Positions 8,550 to 17,424 of a stretch of 64,000 bases of DNA are shown one piece after another. Source of the DNA: Acidobacteriaceae bacterium (GTDB taxonomy: Bacteria; Acidobacteriota; Terriglobia; Terriglobales; Acidobacteriaceae); NCBI GenBank assembly GCA_030041515.1, contig JASHNS010000039.1, positions 62,001 to 126,000 on the forward strand, written 5' to 3'. The position numbers and the translations under genes were made by a program. Below the pieces are notes generated by a model. That model worked only from the letters and a program-made list of their open reading frames with translations, was not told the DNA's origin and searched no databases. The number at the start of each line of letters is the position of its first letter. Position 1 is the first letter of the stretch.

Positions 8550-9398
8550 CTATTGCAGAGCCAGAGTCCCCGTTCCGACATCCAGCGTGCACCCGCCGCC
8601 GCTCACTGCGTAATTCGCAGTAATTGTCTTCCCATCCTGGGAGAGCGTGCCGCCCAGGCTCAGCGTCGCTCCGCCCGACGAGGCGTTCATCGTCACCCCG
8701 AACTGATTGCCCAGGAACCCGGAGTTCTGTTCGGACCCGCCCCCCGTCGCCGACGTCAGGCATGGATACCCGCTTACCATAGCCGTTCCGTCGACATTGA
8801 GGAATCCTCGTGCGTTTACCGGGCTGCTCTGCTGCAGGCTGGCCGAGAACACGTAGCTCTGTCCCGTGTCTACAGAAGTCATGGCGCCCACATACGTCCC
8901 GTCCAGCTCCGGCAACTCATACCCCGTCAGCGTCCCCGAATCCGGACAGCCCCCGGTCAGCGAAAACGTCCCGTTGGTCACTGTCCCACCGCTCAGGGTG
9001 CCCGTCATGCTGAAGACAGGTCCGCCGTTGGGCACTGCGGATCCCAGCGTGAGGCTTCCGCTGGAGCCCATCGCTCCCGTCAGCGAATCGTTGAAGTCCG
9101 CAAACGGCCCGCTGCAGCACTCGGGCGTGCAATCCAGAGGAAATGCGATCTGGATCCACGCCATGCCGGAAACCGTGCTCCCCGTTTCCGTCAGGTAGAC
9201 GCCGAAGGGCACTGCCCATCCGTTGCTATTGGTCGCCGTGAACTCCCAGTTGCCCGGGATCATCGTGGACGGTGGCGGAGGACTGCCAGTCATGTTGCCG
9301 CTGCCGGCACAGCCGGCAAGACCGCCGGCAATCAGGGTTACAGAAAAGGAAATCAGCGCTGCGCAGCCGGACGCGGCCGCTCGCTTCCAGGAGGACAT
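8550..9398 (-). CDS. Secreted lipoprotein, unknown function
   Basis: 282 residues from the ATG at 9398, which has GGAGGGG upstream; the frame extends to 9428 without better signals. A signal peptide ends in the lipobox GGLAGC, followed by a Gly/Ser/Pro-rich spacer and a domain beginning IPGNWEFTATNSNGWAVPFGVYLT. Repeated strands such as LTLGGTL/SLGGTLSQDGKTITANY suggest a beta-sandwich or lipocalin-like barrel. Several Cys residues may form disulfides. Such lipoproteins are frequent in acidobacteria; no function is known. Confidence 0.75.
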   Translation of the reverse strand: MSSWKRAAASGCAALISFSVTLIAGGLAGCAGSGNMTGSPPPPSTMIPGNWEFTATNSNGWAVPFGVYLTETGSTVSGMAWIQIAFPLDCTPECCSGPFADFNDSLTGAMGSSGSLTLGSAVPNGGPVFSMTGTLSGGTVTNGTFSLTGGCPDSGTLTGYELPELDGTYVGAMTSVDTGQSYVFSASLQQSSPVNARGFLNVDGTAMVSGYPCLTSATGGGSEQNSGFLGNQFGVTMNASSGGATLSLGGTLSQDGKTITANYAVSGGGCTLDVGTGTLALQ

Positions 9399-9656
9399 AC
9401 TCGCGCCCCTCCCCAGGCTTTCGCCCATCTTAGACGTGTTTCCGGCCCACGAGTCTCACTATTCTTCATCTCTCAACCGCGATGGATCGCTCCGCCCGCG
9501 CTATCCTAGAGTCAGGCTGCCCGGCAGCCCGCCCGACTTCAATCGCCCGCGGCGTTTTGCATGCCCGATCGGGAATCTCTTCGGGCGCCCCACATCGGCG
9601 TGAGTTTGGCGGATGTGGCCGACAGACGAGCCGCAAAGGACTCAAATCCGTTGTTG

Positions 9657-10184
9657 ATGCCGCACATCACGCCCTTTGAATACGGTTGTTCCATCCTCGT
9701 CGGCGGCGCCGCCGTCATCGTCTGGCGCATCCGCGAGACCCGTACCGCCGTCACGCTGAAGAAAATCCTCATCCCCCCGGCCGGCATGTCCACCGGATTC
9801 TCCATGTTCGCCGTTTCGGACTTTCGCATTCCCTGGCTGTGGGCACTGATCGCCTTTGCTACCGGAGCCACCCTTTTCGCCTGGCCGCTGGTGGCCACCA
9901 CTAAACTCCGCCGCCAGGGCGCCGTCATCATGATGAAGCGCTCTCCGGCCTTTCTCGTGGTCATCTTCGCTTTGCTCGCCATCCGCTTTTTCGCCGATGG
10001 ATTCTTCTCGAGATTCCTCACCGTCCCGCAAACCGCGGGAACCTTCTTCATCCTCGCTTTCGGCATGATCGTGGTCTGGCGCGGCAGCCTGTTCCTGCGA
10101 TATCGGAAGCTGGCCGCGCAGCTGCCCACGCTGGATGCTGATCCTGCAGATACGCCCCGCTCTCTCGATGCAGAAGAAGCGTGA
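9657..10184 (+). CDS. CcdC-like multi-pass membrane protein (DUF1453)
   Basis: About 175 residues from the ATG at 9657; TTG codons at 9651 and 9654 lie closer to a possible AAAGGA site (9635-9640). Four to five hydrophobic segments are visible (FEYGCSILVGGAAVIVW, LWALIAFATGATLFAWPLV, PAFLVVIFALLAIRFFADG, AGTFFILAFGMIVVWRG). The segment IRETRTAVTLKKILIPPAGMSTGF resembles the CcdC/DUF1453 family named for cytochrome c maturation, but its role is uncertain and no other cytochrome maturation gene is near. Confidence 0.65.
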   Translation: MPHITPFEYGCSILVGGAAVIVWRIRETRTAVTLKKILIPPAGMSTGFSMFAVSDFRIPWLWALIAFATGATLFAWPLVATTKLRRQGAVIMMKRSPAFLVVIFALLAIRFFADGFFSRFLTVPQTAGTFFILAFGMIVVWRGSLFLRYRKLAAQLPTLDADPADTPRSLDAEEA

Positions 10185-10198
10185 AAGACGGAAGACCG

Positions 10199-10290
10199 TA
10201 GTCAGTAGTCAGGGGTCAGTAATCCGCAAGTGCCGGCGCCCGGGGCAGTCCCATCGCTGACTGCTGATCACTGAATACTGACTACTGCTT
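10199..10290. repeat. CAGTAGTCAG / GATCACTGAA interspersed repeat cluster
   Basis: Between the CcdC-like gene and the convergent M61 gene are short near-copies: GTAGTCAGTAGTCAGGGGTCAG, then CTGCTGATCACTGAATACTG and ACTGACTACTGC running into the 3' end of the peptidase gene. The same family recurs near 27.6, 35.1-35.2 and 37.1 kb. No gene is seen here. Confidence 0.5.
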
Positions 10291-12132
10291 CGCCGCAATC
10301 AGCTCATCCAGATAATCCGGCTTCCCTTCCTCGCGGACCAGGTGGGGATAGCGCTGCCCGCCGTGATAGTCCACATTCGCCGTTCGGTAGTAGTCGTCGT
10401 CCACAACGAGCAACTGGATCGGCGCGGAGCTGTGCTGGGCCTCGTCGATCGCATCTTCCAGATCATCCGGGGTATACACGCGCCCGTTCACGCCGACCAG
10501 TTTCATCCCCGAGGTCACGCCCGCCTGGTACGCAGGGCTGCCCATAATGGAGTCGAAGATCGTCCCATCGGGACCCACCTGCAACCCCAGCGAATACGCG
10601 TCGCCGAATCCGCCTCGCCGGCCCGGCAGCCGCACCGGCTCGCTGTTCAGCACGGGCTTCCAACCGGCGTTTTCGATTCCCGCCACGGGCGGCTGGGGCG
10701 ACGTGGAATCCAGATGCTGGTGGAAGAACGCCGCCCAGTCGTAGGGGGCCACCTGGTTCAGCGTGTCGACCAGCTGCTGGAAGGTGTAGGTCTTCACCTG
10801 AGGCCCAAGGTTCGGGCCGCCGTGGAAGAGATGGCAGAAATCGTCAATCGATTTCTGCCCGTGCGTGGTGTCGTGGATGATGGTGGCCACTTCCAGCCAC
10901 ATCAGATCTCCTTCGTCGTAATAGTCCGTGCCGCGGCGCCAGTTGATCCATCCGCCGCGCCCGAAGCCGAGGCCCGGTTCGGCCACGGCCGTATCCAGCA
11001 GCGGACGCCACGTGCGCCCGGGCCGTCCCAGGCCCAGTTCCTCGGCGATGCTGGCCAGAAACTCGCGATATTCTTCGGGCGTCCACAAGCCGCTGCGCGC
11101 CGCCAGCATCGGACCCAGATATTCGGTCAGCCCTTCGTAGCCCCACAGCAGATCCGTCTCCTCGGCCTGCTCGTAGTAGGGCGTCGTCAGATCCGCCGGG
11201 CGCCGGAATTTCCCGTTCCACGAATGAACGTACTCATGCGGAAGCAGGCTGCCGACGACAAAACCGGCGCTCGGCTCCAGCAGCGTGCGCTCCGGCAGGC
11301 GGCTGTCGTTCGATTCGTGGTGCTCCAGGCCAAAGTGCGCCACGTGATCGCTGAGCGCCAACAGGAAGTGATAGTCGCGGTAGTGCCGTGTGCCAAACAG
11401 CAGCCCCGCCTGCTTCACCAGATTCGTCAATTCCTGCTGCACCGCGGGACTCATGTTCAGCGCCGCGGCGCTGTCCGCCACCAGGTCGATCTCATGATGG
11501 ATGGGCTCTCCTGGCGGTGTAATGTCGATCGCTCGGTAATACTCGCCCTCGTCCACCGGCGAATCCACGAGCCGGTTGAGCGCGACGGGCGTGAAGGTAA
11601 CCTCGTTGCCGGACTGGCTTTTCACGGGCAGCGCGGTGCCGAATTTCCAGCCTTCCGGCAGAATCAGCTTCGCCGCAAAAATCTGTTGCTGCGCCGGGAC
11701 CTTCGTCGGGTCGAGATAGAGCGCGACCTCGTTCCACTCCAGCACCAGCAGCTTGTCCGTCGCGGAGTATCCATCCGGTTCCAAAAAATCGAACTGCGCA
11801 TGCAGTTCCGATGCGCCCGCGGGCACGTCCAGGTGGAAGGTGAAAACATCGAGCAGATCGCGCCGCCACGGCACCATCTTGCCGTTCGCTTCGAACTTCA
11901 GACCGGTGAGGCTGGAGATCGGTCCGGAGGGTGAATGATTGCCGGGAATCCACTTGGGGTAATTGAGCGTCAGCGGACCCGGCTCGACCGGAATCGTCTC
12001 GCTGACATGAAGAATCTTCAGCGGCGACTGCGTTGTGTCCACGGTGAGAGAGATCTGCGACTGCCCCCACGCCGCCGGCAGCAACAGAGCCGCCATCACG
12101 ATGCCCAACAGACGAAAACACACCCGTCCCAT
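10282..12132 (-). CDS. M61 family peptidase with PDZ domain
   Basis: 616 residues with an N-terminal signal peptide (LLGIVMAALLLPAAWG), so exported. The beta-rich N-domain includes LTLNYPKWIPGNHSPSGPI, a family hallmark. The zinc site is HEYVHSWNGKFRRP (HExxH) with a downstream Glu in YEGLTEYLG. A PDZ domain near residues 510-590 (FDSIMGSPAYQAGVTSGMKLVGVNGR) follows. The family includes glycyl aminopeptidase. The ATG has AGGAG 8 nt upstream. Codes alone; its 3' end runs into the interspersed repeat cluster. Confidence 0.92.
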   Translation of the reverse strand: MGRVCFRLLGIVMAALLLPAAWGQSQISLTVDTTQSPLKILHVSETIPVEPGPLTLNYPKWIPGNHSPSGPISSLTGLKFEANGKMVPWRRDLLDVFTFHLDVPAGASELHAQFDFLEPDGYSATDKLLVLEWNEVALYLDPTKVPAQQQIFAAKLILPEGWKFGTALPVKSQSGNEVTFTPVALNRLVDSPVDEGEYYRAIDITPPGEPIHHEIDLVADSAAALNMSPAVQQELTNLVKQAGLLFGTRHYRDYHFLLALSDHVAHFGLEHHESNDSRLPERTLLEPSAGFVVGSLLPHEYVHSWNGKFRRPADLTTPYYEQAEETDLLWGYEGLTEYLGPMLAARSGLWTPEEYREFLASIAEELGLGRPGRTWRPLLDTAVAEPGLGFGRGGWINWRRGTDYYDEGDLMWLEVATIIHDTTHGQKSIDDFCHLFHGGPNLGPQVKTYTFQQLVDTLNQVAPYDWAAFFHQHLDSTSPQPPVAGIENAGWKPVLNSEPVRLPGRRGGFGDAYSLGLQVGPDGTIFDSIMGSPAYQAGVTSGMKLVGVNGRVYTPDDLEDAIDEAQHSSAPIQLLVVDDDYYRTANVDYHGGQRYPHLVREEGKPDYLDELIAAKQ

Positions 12133-12231
12133 TCCGAGCTCCTGGCCTGACCGAAATCAGTGAACCGCAACATCCTACCCTGAATGGCCCTGAGTCGGCG
12201 CGGACGGTCCCGCATCTTGTCTGGCGGGATG

Positions 12232-12630
12232 CTATCCGCCGGCTTTCGCCGCCAGCTTCTCGGCCGCGCCCAGCACTCCCTTCATCTCTTCCGGCAGCCC
12301 GTATCTCTGCTGCAGATACTCAGGGCTGTTCCACGAGAGCCAGGTCGCGCCCTCGCGGTCCTGCCACACCAGGATTTTCAGAGGCAGGTCGATCGCGAGC
12401 CCGGGCGCGGCCAGCATCAGCGAAGTGCCGGCCGCCGGATTGCCGAAGATCAGCAGCTTCGTCGGCGGCATGATGTGAATGCCTGCCTTTTCCGCTTCGC
12501 CGCTGTGATCGATCAGGGCGAACAGCTTCACGTTTCCGGCATCCAGCAGCTTCTTCAGCCGATCGACTGTCTCGTCCACCGGATATTGACTCCGGCGGCT
12601 CACCACTCCGTTTCCAGCTTCAGGTGTCAC
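12232..12630 (-). CDS. DUF302 domain protein
   Basis: 132 residues from a GTG at 12630 with AGGAAGG upstream; the frame is open to 12657 but without support. Motifs FALIDHSGEAEKAGIHIMPPTKLLIFGNPAAGTSLM and LPLKILVWQDREGATWLSWNSPEYL are those of DUF302, a small alpha/beta fold of unknown function, often cytoplasmic or secreted. No signal peptide. A DUF1398 gene follows upstream on the same strand (66-nt gap to 12696), so the two may be co-transcribed. Confidence 0.85.
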   Translation of the reverse strand: MTPEAGNGVVSRRSQYPVDETVDRLKKLLDAGNVKLFALIDHSGEAEKAGIHIMPPTKLLIFGNPAAGTSLMLAAPGLAIDLPLKILVWQDREGATWLSWNSPEYLQQRYGLPEEMKGVLGAAEKLAAKAGG

Positions 12631-12695
12631 GGCGCACCTTCCTCTCGAGCCACGCAAGCAGAATGCCCGAATTCGCCCAGGTTGGCCAGCCAGCG

Positions 12696-13088
12696 TTAAT
12701 TCGCAGCCGGAAACTTCTCTACGTGCTGCTCGCCCCTGCGCCCCAGATAGACCACCTGGCGCCCAGTGAGAAACGCCCAGTATCCGATAACGCCGGCCGC
12801 CGTCGCCCGCTTCACAAACTCGGGATAGCGGATCGTGTCGCCCTGCGCGGCGCGAATCGCGTCCACGATCTTCTCCGCCGAGAACTCCGCGGCGACGGGA
12901 TGAGGCTGCAGCGTCATGGTTTCCGTGTGGGTTTCGCCGTTGGCGAGGTAGTGGGTTTTGCGTCCCGCGGCAAAGTCCACCAGATACGACTCCACGCCCA
13001 CCGCCATCAGCTGCTGCACTCCCTGGGGGAAGGTCATGTGCCCCGCATCGGTCTGCTCCGTCACCTCATGCATCGTTTTCGTGTCCAT
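12696..13088 (-). CDS. DUF1398 family protein
   Basis: 130 residues from the ATG at 13088 with GCGAGGA upstream. FPQGVQQLMAVGVESYLVDFAAGRKTHYLANGETHT, FSAEKIVDAIRAAQGDTIRYPEFVKRATAAGVIGYWAFL and GRQVVYLGRRGEQHVEKFP match DUF1398, a small soluble family (E. coli YbcV-like) of unknown role. Probably transcribed with the downstream DUF302 gene. Confidence 0.85.
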   Translation of the reverse strand: MDTKTMHEVTEQTDAGHMTFPQGVQQLMAVGVESYLVDFAAGRKTHYLANGETHTETMTLQPHPVAAEFSAEKIVDAIRAAQGDTIRYPEFVKRATAAGVIGYWAFLTGRQVVYLGRRGEQHVEKFPAAN

Positions 13089-13251
13089 GGCTGGTCCTCG
13101 CTTCGAGTCATCAAATTCTCCCACCTTCGCCCTGATTCTGCCGACTTGCGTAGTTCACCTCGGCATTTGGCCTGGCGGGACATCGCCCGTTCGCCGCGCC
13201 TCCATCCAAATGGATAGACCGGCATTCGCAGTCCCCTCGAGGTGCGCAACC

Positions 13252-13851
13252 ATGGCTTCCCCGCAACGTCGTCCCGACCCTGAGAACCTCCGCCAACTGG
13301 AAGATATGCGGCACCGTGACGTGCAGCGCGAGGTCGGTCCTGGCTGGCGTTTCGGCTTCTGGTGGATCTGGATTCTTGTCTTTGTTGCGATCTGGTGGGT
13401 CGCCTTCGGATGGGGCAATTCCGGCGGATATGTGTGGGGCCACGGCCGCGCGGTTGCGACGGAGCCCGCCAATGATGCGGTTCTCAGCGGTCCCGGCCTG
13501 CCCATCCTCAACGCCGCAACAACCAGTAAGCATATCTACATCGGGCAGGCATTCACGATCCGTAACGTGCCCGTAGAGCGCGTCGCCGGCGCGCAGGCTG
13601 TGTGGATCGGCAATGCCCAGAACTCCACACCGATGCTGCTGATCCTGCCCTCCGGCAGCAACACGTCCGCGCTGGCCCCCGGCGAGTGGCTCAATGCCGC
13701 AGGCCGGATCCGGAAAGCTCCCGCCGCAGCGAAGGCTCAGCAGCAGTGGGGATTGAGCGCCGCCGACGCGCAGGCCCTTGAAAAACAGGGAGCGTTCATT
13801 CAGGGCACAGAGGTGATCCGCGCAGCCGGCCACTCGGCTACGGGCAGGTGA
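13252..13851 (+). CDS. Single-pass membrane protein, unknown function
   Basis: 199 residues from the ATG at 13252, with GAGGTG about 8 nt upstream. A charged cytoplasmic N-terminus (PQRRPDPENLRQLEDMRHRD) precedes one strong membrane segment (GFWWIWILVFVAIWWVAFGWG), then an external domain with a small beta-fold (IYIGQAFTIRNVPVERVAGAQAVWIGNAQNS). It resembles uncharacterised acidobacterial proteins. The 3' end overlaps the convergent lipoprotein gene by 14 bp. Confidence 0.7.
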   Translation: MASPQRRPDPENLRQLEDMRHRDVQREVGPGWRFGFWWIWILVFVAIWWVAFGWGNSGGYVWGHGRAVATEPANDAVLSGPGLPILNAATTSKHIYIGQAFTIRNVPVERVAGAQAVWIGNAQNSTPMLLILPSGSNTSALAPGEWLNAAGRIRKAPAAAKAQQQWGLSAADAQALEKQGAFIQGTEVIRAAGHSATGR

Positions 13852-14272
13852 GCTGGGCGCTGACAGAGACGCGACCACATCCCGGGCCACAGACGTCGAT
13901 GACATTGCAAATGGGCCCCGAGCTGCCGTATTGCGGATCCCACGCGAAGACGTTGTAGGTCCCCGTGGCTGCTTTGGCGCAGGTCGCCAGCCCCTTCGAG
14001 GAAACCGTCACGTCGGTGGTCAAGCCCACGGTTGCTCCCGCCGTGCATGCGACCCAGTTCGCCGGCATCGGCACTTCTGTGGCCGGTGATGCGCTCCAGT
14101 GGCCCGTTGCCGTAAACTGCACCGACGAGCCGTTTGCTGTAGCCGTGGCCGGGCTGATGCTCAGCGACTCCAGCTCGCGATTGCCGGTGCCGCATCCAGC
14201 CATCAGCAGCACAGCTGCCGCCAGCGGGCATACCAGCTGAGGGAAAACCTGCTCATAGCCTCGCCTCCTCAA
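13838..14272 (-). CDS. Small secreted lipoprotein with Ig-like (BIG2-type) domain
   Basis: Up to 144 residues. A signal peptide with lipobox LLMAGC is followed by LESLSISPATATANGSSVQFTATGHW, the start of a bacterial Ig-like domain, then a Cys-rich C-terminal part ending VSAQLTCP. The only reasonable in-frame start is a TTG at 14272; the GAGGAGG site at 14263-14269 instead precedes an ATG in the wrong frame, so start or frame is uncertain. Repetitive extracellular lipoproteins of this kind are common in acidobacteria. Confidence 0.6.
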   Translation of the reverse strand: MRRRGYEQVFPQLVCPLAAAVLLMAGCGTGNRELESLSISPATATANGSSVQFTATGHWSASPATEVPMPANWVACTAGATVGLTTDVTVSSKGLATCAKAATGTYNVFAWDPQYGSSGPICNVIDVCGPGCGRVSVSAQLTCP

Positions 14273-14365
14273 TTTCCACTATTGGACCGCAATTCTTCAT
14301 TGCGCGTCTCAATAAAGCTGTTTCCGTCCTACACCCTCTCCCATAAACCCGATACCCTAAGGACA

Positions 14366-15451
14366 ATGAAAACCGGCATTATCGGCCTGCCGCAGGTAGG
14401 CAAGACCTCGCTCTTTCGCATCCTCACCCGCGCCAAACTGGAAGATCGCGGCTACTCCAATCCGCGCGAAGCACATCTCGGTGTCGCCAAAGTTCCCGAC
14501 GATCGCCTCGACCGCCTGGCCGCGGTCTACAACCCGAAAAAGCTGATCCACGCCACCGTGGAATACGCCGACGTCGCCGCCATCGGCCAGGAAGCGCTCA
14601 AGGAGACCGCTTTCCTCACCTCCCTGCGCAACGTCGACGCGCTCATCCACGTGCTGCGCGCCTTCGAAGACGACTCCATCCCCCACGTCGGCGCCATCGA
14701 TCCGCTGCGCGACGCCAAGTCCGTCGAGTTCGACCTCATGCTCTCCGACCTCACGCAGGTGGAAAAGCGCCTCGAGCGCCTCGAAAAAGATCTGAAGAAG
14801 ATGCGCACCGCCGATCTGGAAAAAGAGAACGCGCTGCTGCTGCGCTCGAAGGCCGCGCTCGAAGCAGAAATGCCCCTGCGCGAGCTGGAAATGTCGGCCG
14901 AGGAGAAAAAGCTCATTCGAGGCTTCATGTTCCTCTCCCAGAAGCCGGTCCTGTACGCGGTGAATCTGTCGGAAAGCGCCACGCTGGGCGACGATCTCGA
15001 GAAAACCGGCGAGAAGCACGGCCTCACGGCCATTGCCGCGCGTCCCAATGCCGGACTCACGGCTTTCTGCGGCAAGGTGGAAGCCGAGCTCGCCGAAATG
15101 GACGATGAGGAGGCGCAGGAATTCCTGGCCTCGTATGGGTTGAAGGAGTCCGGGCTGGTCCGTCTCATCCGCCGCAGCTATGAGCTGCTCGGACTCATCA
15201 GCTTCTTCACCGTCGGCGAAGATGAGTGCCGCGCCTGGACCGTGCCCGCCAACTCGCGCGCGCAGGAAGCCGCCGGGGCCATCCACACGGACCTCGAAAA
15301 GCATTTCATCCGCGCGGAGACCATCCACTGGGACACGCTGCTGGCCGCCGGTTCGGAGGCCGTTGCCCGCTCGCAGGGCACGCTGCGCCTCGAGGGCAAG
15401 GACTACCTCGTCCAGGACGGCGACGTCCTCCACATCCGCCACAGCGGCTGA
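14366..15451 (+). CDS. ychF: Redox-regulated ATPase YchF (OLA1 family)
   Basis: 361 residues, normal length. An Obg-like P-loop protein that prefers ATP and binds ribosomes. P-loop GLPQVGKTS is near the N-terminus. The fourth nucleotide motif is AVNLSES (NxxE type) in place of NKxD, the known reason for ATP preference. A coiled-coil insertion (TQVEKRLERLEKDLKKMRTADLEKENALLL) and a C-terminal TGS domain (SFFTVGEDECRAWTVPANSRAQEAAGAIH) complete it. The ATG at 14366 has AAGGA 3-8 nt upstream; the longer open frame before it is not coding. Confidence 0.95.
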   Translation: MKTGIIGLPQVGKTSLFRILTRAKLEDRGYSNPREAHLGVAKVPDDRLDRLAAVYNPKKLIHATVEYADVAAIGQEALKETAFLTSLRNVDALIHVLRAFEDDSIPHVGAIDPLRDAKSVEFDLMLSDLTQVEKRLERLEKDLKKMRTADLEKENALLLRSKAALEAEMPLRELEMSAEEKKLIRGFMFLSQKPVLYAVNLSESATLGDDLEKTGEKHGLTAIAARPNAGLTAFCGKVEAELAEMDDEEAQEFLASYGLKESGLVRLIRRSYELLGLISFFTVGEDECRAWTVPANSRAQEAAGAIHTDLEKHFIRAETIHWDTLLAAGSEAVARSQGTLRLEGKDYLVQDGDVLHIRHSG

Positions 15452-15489
15452 AGATCCCCTATACCCTGTACGCTGTACCCTGATCGCCT

Positions 15490-16209
15490 ATGCTTCTCGC
15501 CCTGCTTCTCGGTGCCATCGCCGGCTTCGCCAACATCTTTGGCGGCATGGTTGCGGTGCGCCGCAACTGGCCGCATCATTATCTGCGCTACTTCATCTCT
15601 CTCGGCGCGGGATTCATGATGGCCGTCGCTCTCCTCGACATGCTGCCGGAGAGCCTGAACTACTCGCCCCACTGGGCCCCCGCTCTGCTCCTGGCCGGCT
15701 ACTGCATCACCCACCTCATCGAGCACACCATCACGCCGCACTTCCACGTCGGCGAAGAAACCCACGCCGAAGAATTCCTGCACCGTCACACGGGCTACTC
15801 CGTCCTGCTCGGCCTCTCCGTCCACGCCATCTTCGACGGCGTCGCCATCGCTTCGGGATTTGTCGTGTCCACCTGGCTCGGCTGGCTCATCTTCATTGCC
15901 ATCTTCCTGCACAAGATTCCCGTCGGCTTCACCGTCGCCTCGGTCACACTGGCATCCGGCCGCTCCCGGACCGCCGCGGTCCTCTCGGCCTCGGTTTTGG
16001 CGGCTTCCACCCTTGTCGGCGTACTGGCCATCAGCCTCATTCCCAGTTGGGTCCGCGTCGGATTGCCCGTCTCCGCCGGGGTCACAATGTACGTCGCCGC
16101 CACCGATCTGCTGCCCGAAGTCAACCGCGAGCCCGGCATCCGCATGGCCCTGGTCTTCCTGCTGGGGGTCGGAATCTTTCTGCTCATCCGGCTGCTTGCA
16201 CCGGTATAG
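15490..16209 (+). CDS. ZIP family divalent metal transporter
   Basis: 239 residues with about seven to eight hydrophobic segments. Metal-site motifs are HAIFDGVAIASG (membrane segment 4) and HKIPVGF (segment 5). A His/Glu-rich loop (TPHFHVGEETHAEEFLHRH) lies between segments 3 and 4, as in ZIP importers of zinc or other divalent metals. Direction and metal are inferred from family. Starts 39 nt after ychF on the same strand. Confidence 0.9.
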   Translation: MLLALLLGAIAGFANIFGGMVAVRRNWPHHYLRYFISLGAGFMMAVALLDMLPESLNYSPHWAPALLLAGYCITHLIEHTITPHFHVGEETHAEEFLHRHTGYSVLLGLSVHAIFDGVAIASGFVVSTWLGWLIFIAIFLHKIPVGFTVASVTLASGRSRTAAVLSASVLAASTLVGVLAISLIPSWVRVGLPVSAGVTMYVAATDLLPEVNREPGIRMALVFLLGVGIFLLIRLLAPV

Positions 16210-16219
16210 ACCGCGTCCC

Positions 16220-16591
16220 TCATCGGTGAAAGAACACGCTGTACAGCAGGATCACCAGCACCAGGCTGCTGACCACCACATACATCTTGTCGCGCTCGAA
16301 GGCGAACCCCACCACGCACATGCCCACCCGCGCAATCGGGGTGAGAATCAGCAGCAGCAGGCCGAACATGATGATGCTGCGCGGCTCCAGCGTGGCGATG
16401 CCTTCCGCCGCTCCGCGCAGCGTGGCGAACGTGGCCGGCTCGCCATGGAACGTGCTGTAGTCGGGCCGCGGCCCCTTGTTCTGCATCACGTACAGAACCC
16501 CGCCCACCAGCACCACGGCTGCCGCCAGCAGCACGCCGATGCGCAGCAGCATGCCCACCCACGTCTCGACTCGTTGGTCGTTCCAGCTCAT
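16220..16591 (-). CDS. DUF1634 membrane protein
   Basis: 123 residues from the ATG at 16591, which overlaps the TSUP stop by 4 bp (ATGA). Three hydrophobic segments: MLLRIGVLLAAAVVLVGGVLY, IIMFGLLLLILTPIARVGM and MYVVVSSLVLVILLYSVFF. DUF1634 is regularly encoded next to TSUP permeases and is probably an accessory subunit. Last gene of a minus-strand unit. Confidence 0.88.
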   Translation of the reverse strand: MSWNDQRVETWVGMLLRIGVLLAAAVVLVGGVLYVMQNKGPRPDYSTFHGEPATFATLRGAAEGIATLEPRSIIMFGLLLLILTPIARVGMCVVGFAFERDKMYVVVSSLVLVILLYSVFFHR

Positions 16592-17424
16592 CGGAACCTC
16601 ATCGCGCTGTTCACGATCATCTGGATTCCCATCGCGATGATCAGCAGCGAAAACACAATCTTCAGCGTCCGCACATGCACCCGCACCAGCAGCTTCGATC
16701 CGATCAGCGAACCCACCAGCACTCCCAGCATCACCGGCATGACCAGCCCGGGCGCCAGGTAACCGCTGCGCAGATACAGCCCGGCGCTCGCCGCCGCCGT
16801 CACCCCGATCATGAAATTGCTCGTCGTCGTCGACACCTTGAAGGGCAGCTTCATCGCCTGATCCATCGCGATCACCTTCACCGCGCCCGACCCGATGCCG
16901 AGCAACCCCGACAGCACGCCGGCCAGCCACATCAACCCAAAGCCGATGGGCACCCTCTGCGCAACGTAAGGCTGTTCTCCACCATCCGGCAGGGGCAAAT
17001 CGCCCTTCAGCTTCAGCCAAAGAGCCAGCTGATCGGGATGCTCCGTGATCTCCTCGTGCTTCTGCTTGAGCGAGACATACGCCGAATACAAAAGCACCAG
17101 CCCGAAGACCAGGCCGATCACCTCCGTGGGAGCCTTCGTGGTCAGCCATGCGCCGAACAGAGCGCCCAGCGTGGTCGCAATCTCAAGGAACATGCCGATG
17201 CGGATGTTCGAGAAGCCCTCGCGCACGTAGGCTGCCGCTGCTCCCGAAGACGTCGCAATGACCGACACCAGCGAGGCACCAATCGCATATTTGATGTCCA
17301 CGTGAAAAGCGATGGTGAGCAGCGGCACAATCACCACGCCGCCGCCCAGCCCGCTCAGTGCCCCCAGCAGTCCCGCCCCGATGGAGCTGAGCCCCACAAT
17401 TACCACGAACCAGAGATCGTTCAT
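16588..17424 (-). CDS. TSUP (TauE/SafE) family permease
   Basis: 278 residues, eight or so hydrophobic segments with the paired Gly-rich motifs LLGALSGLGGGVVIVPLL and LLGIGSGAVKVIAMDQ of TSUP transporters. The family moves sulfite, sulfonates, sulfur compounds or other organic anions. Start ATGA overlaps the treZ stop and its stop overlaps the DUF1634 start, so the three are translationally coupled. Substrate unknown; sulfur genes lie 10 kb away but not in the same unit. Confidence 0.88.
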   Translation of the reverse strand: MNDLWFVVIVGLSSIGAGLLGALSGLGGGVVIVPLLTIAFHVDIKYAIGASLVSVIATSSGAAAAYVREGFSNIRIGMFLEIATTLGALFGAWLTTKAPTEVIGLVFGLVLLYSAYVSLKQKHEEITEHPDQLALWLKLKGDLPLPDGGEQPYVAQRVPIGFGLMWLAGVLSGLLGIGSGAVKVIAMDQAMKLPFKVSTTTSNFMIGVTAAASAGLYLRSGYLAPGLVMPVMLGVLVGSLIGSKLLVRVHVRTLKIVFSLLIIAMGIQMIVNSAMRFR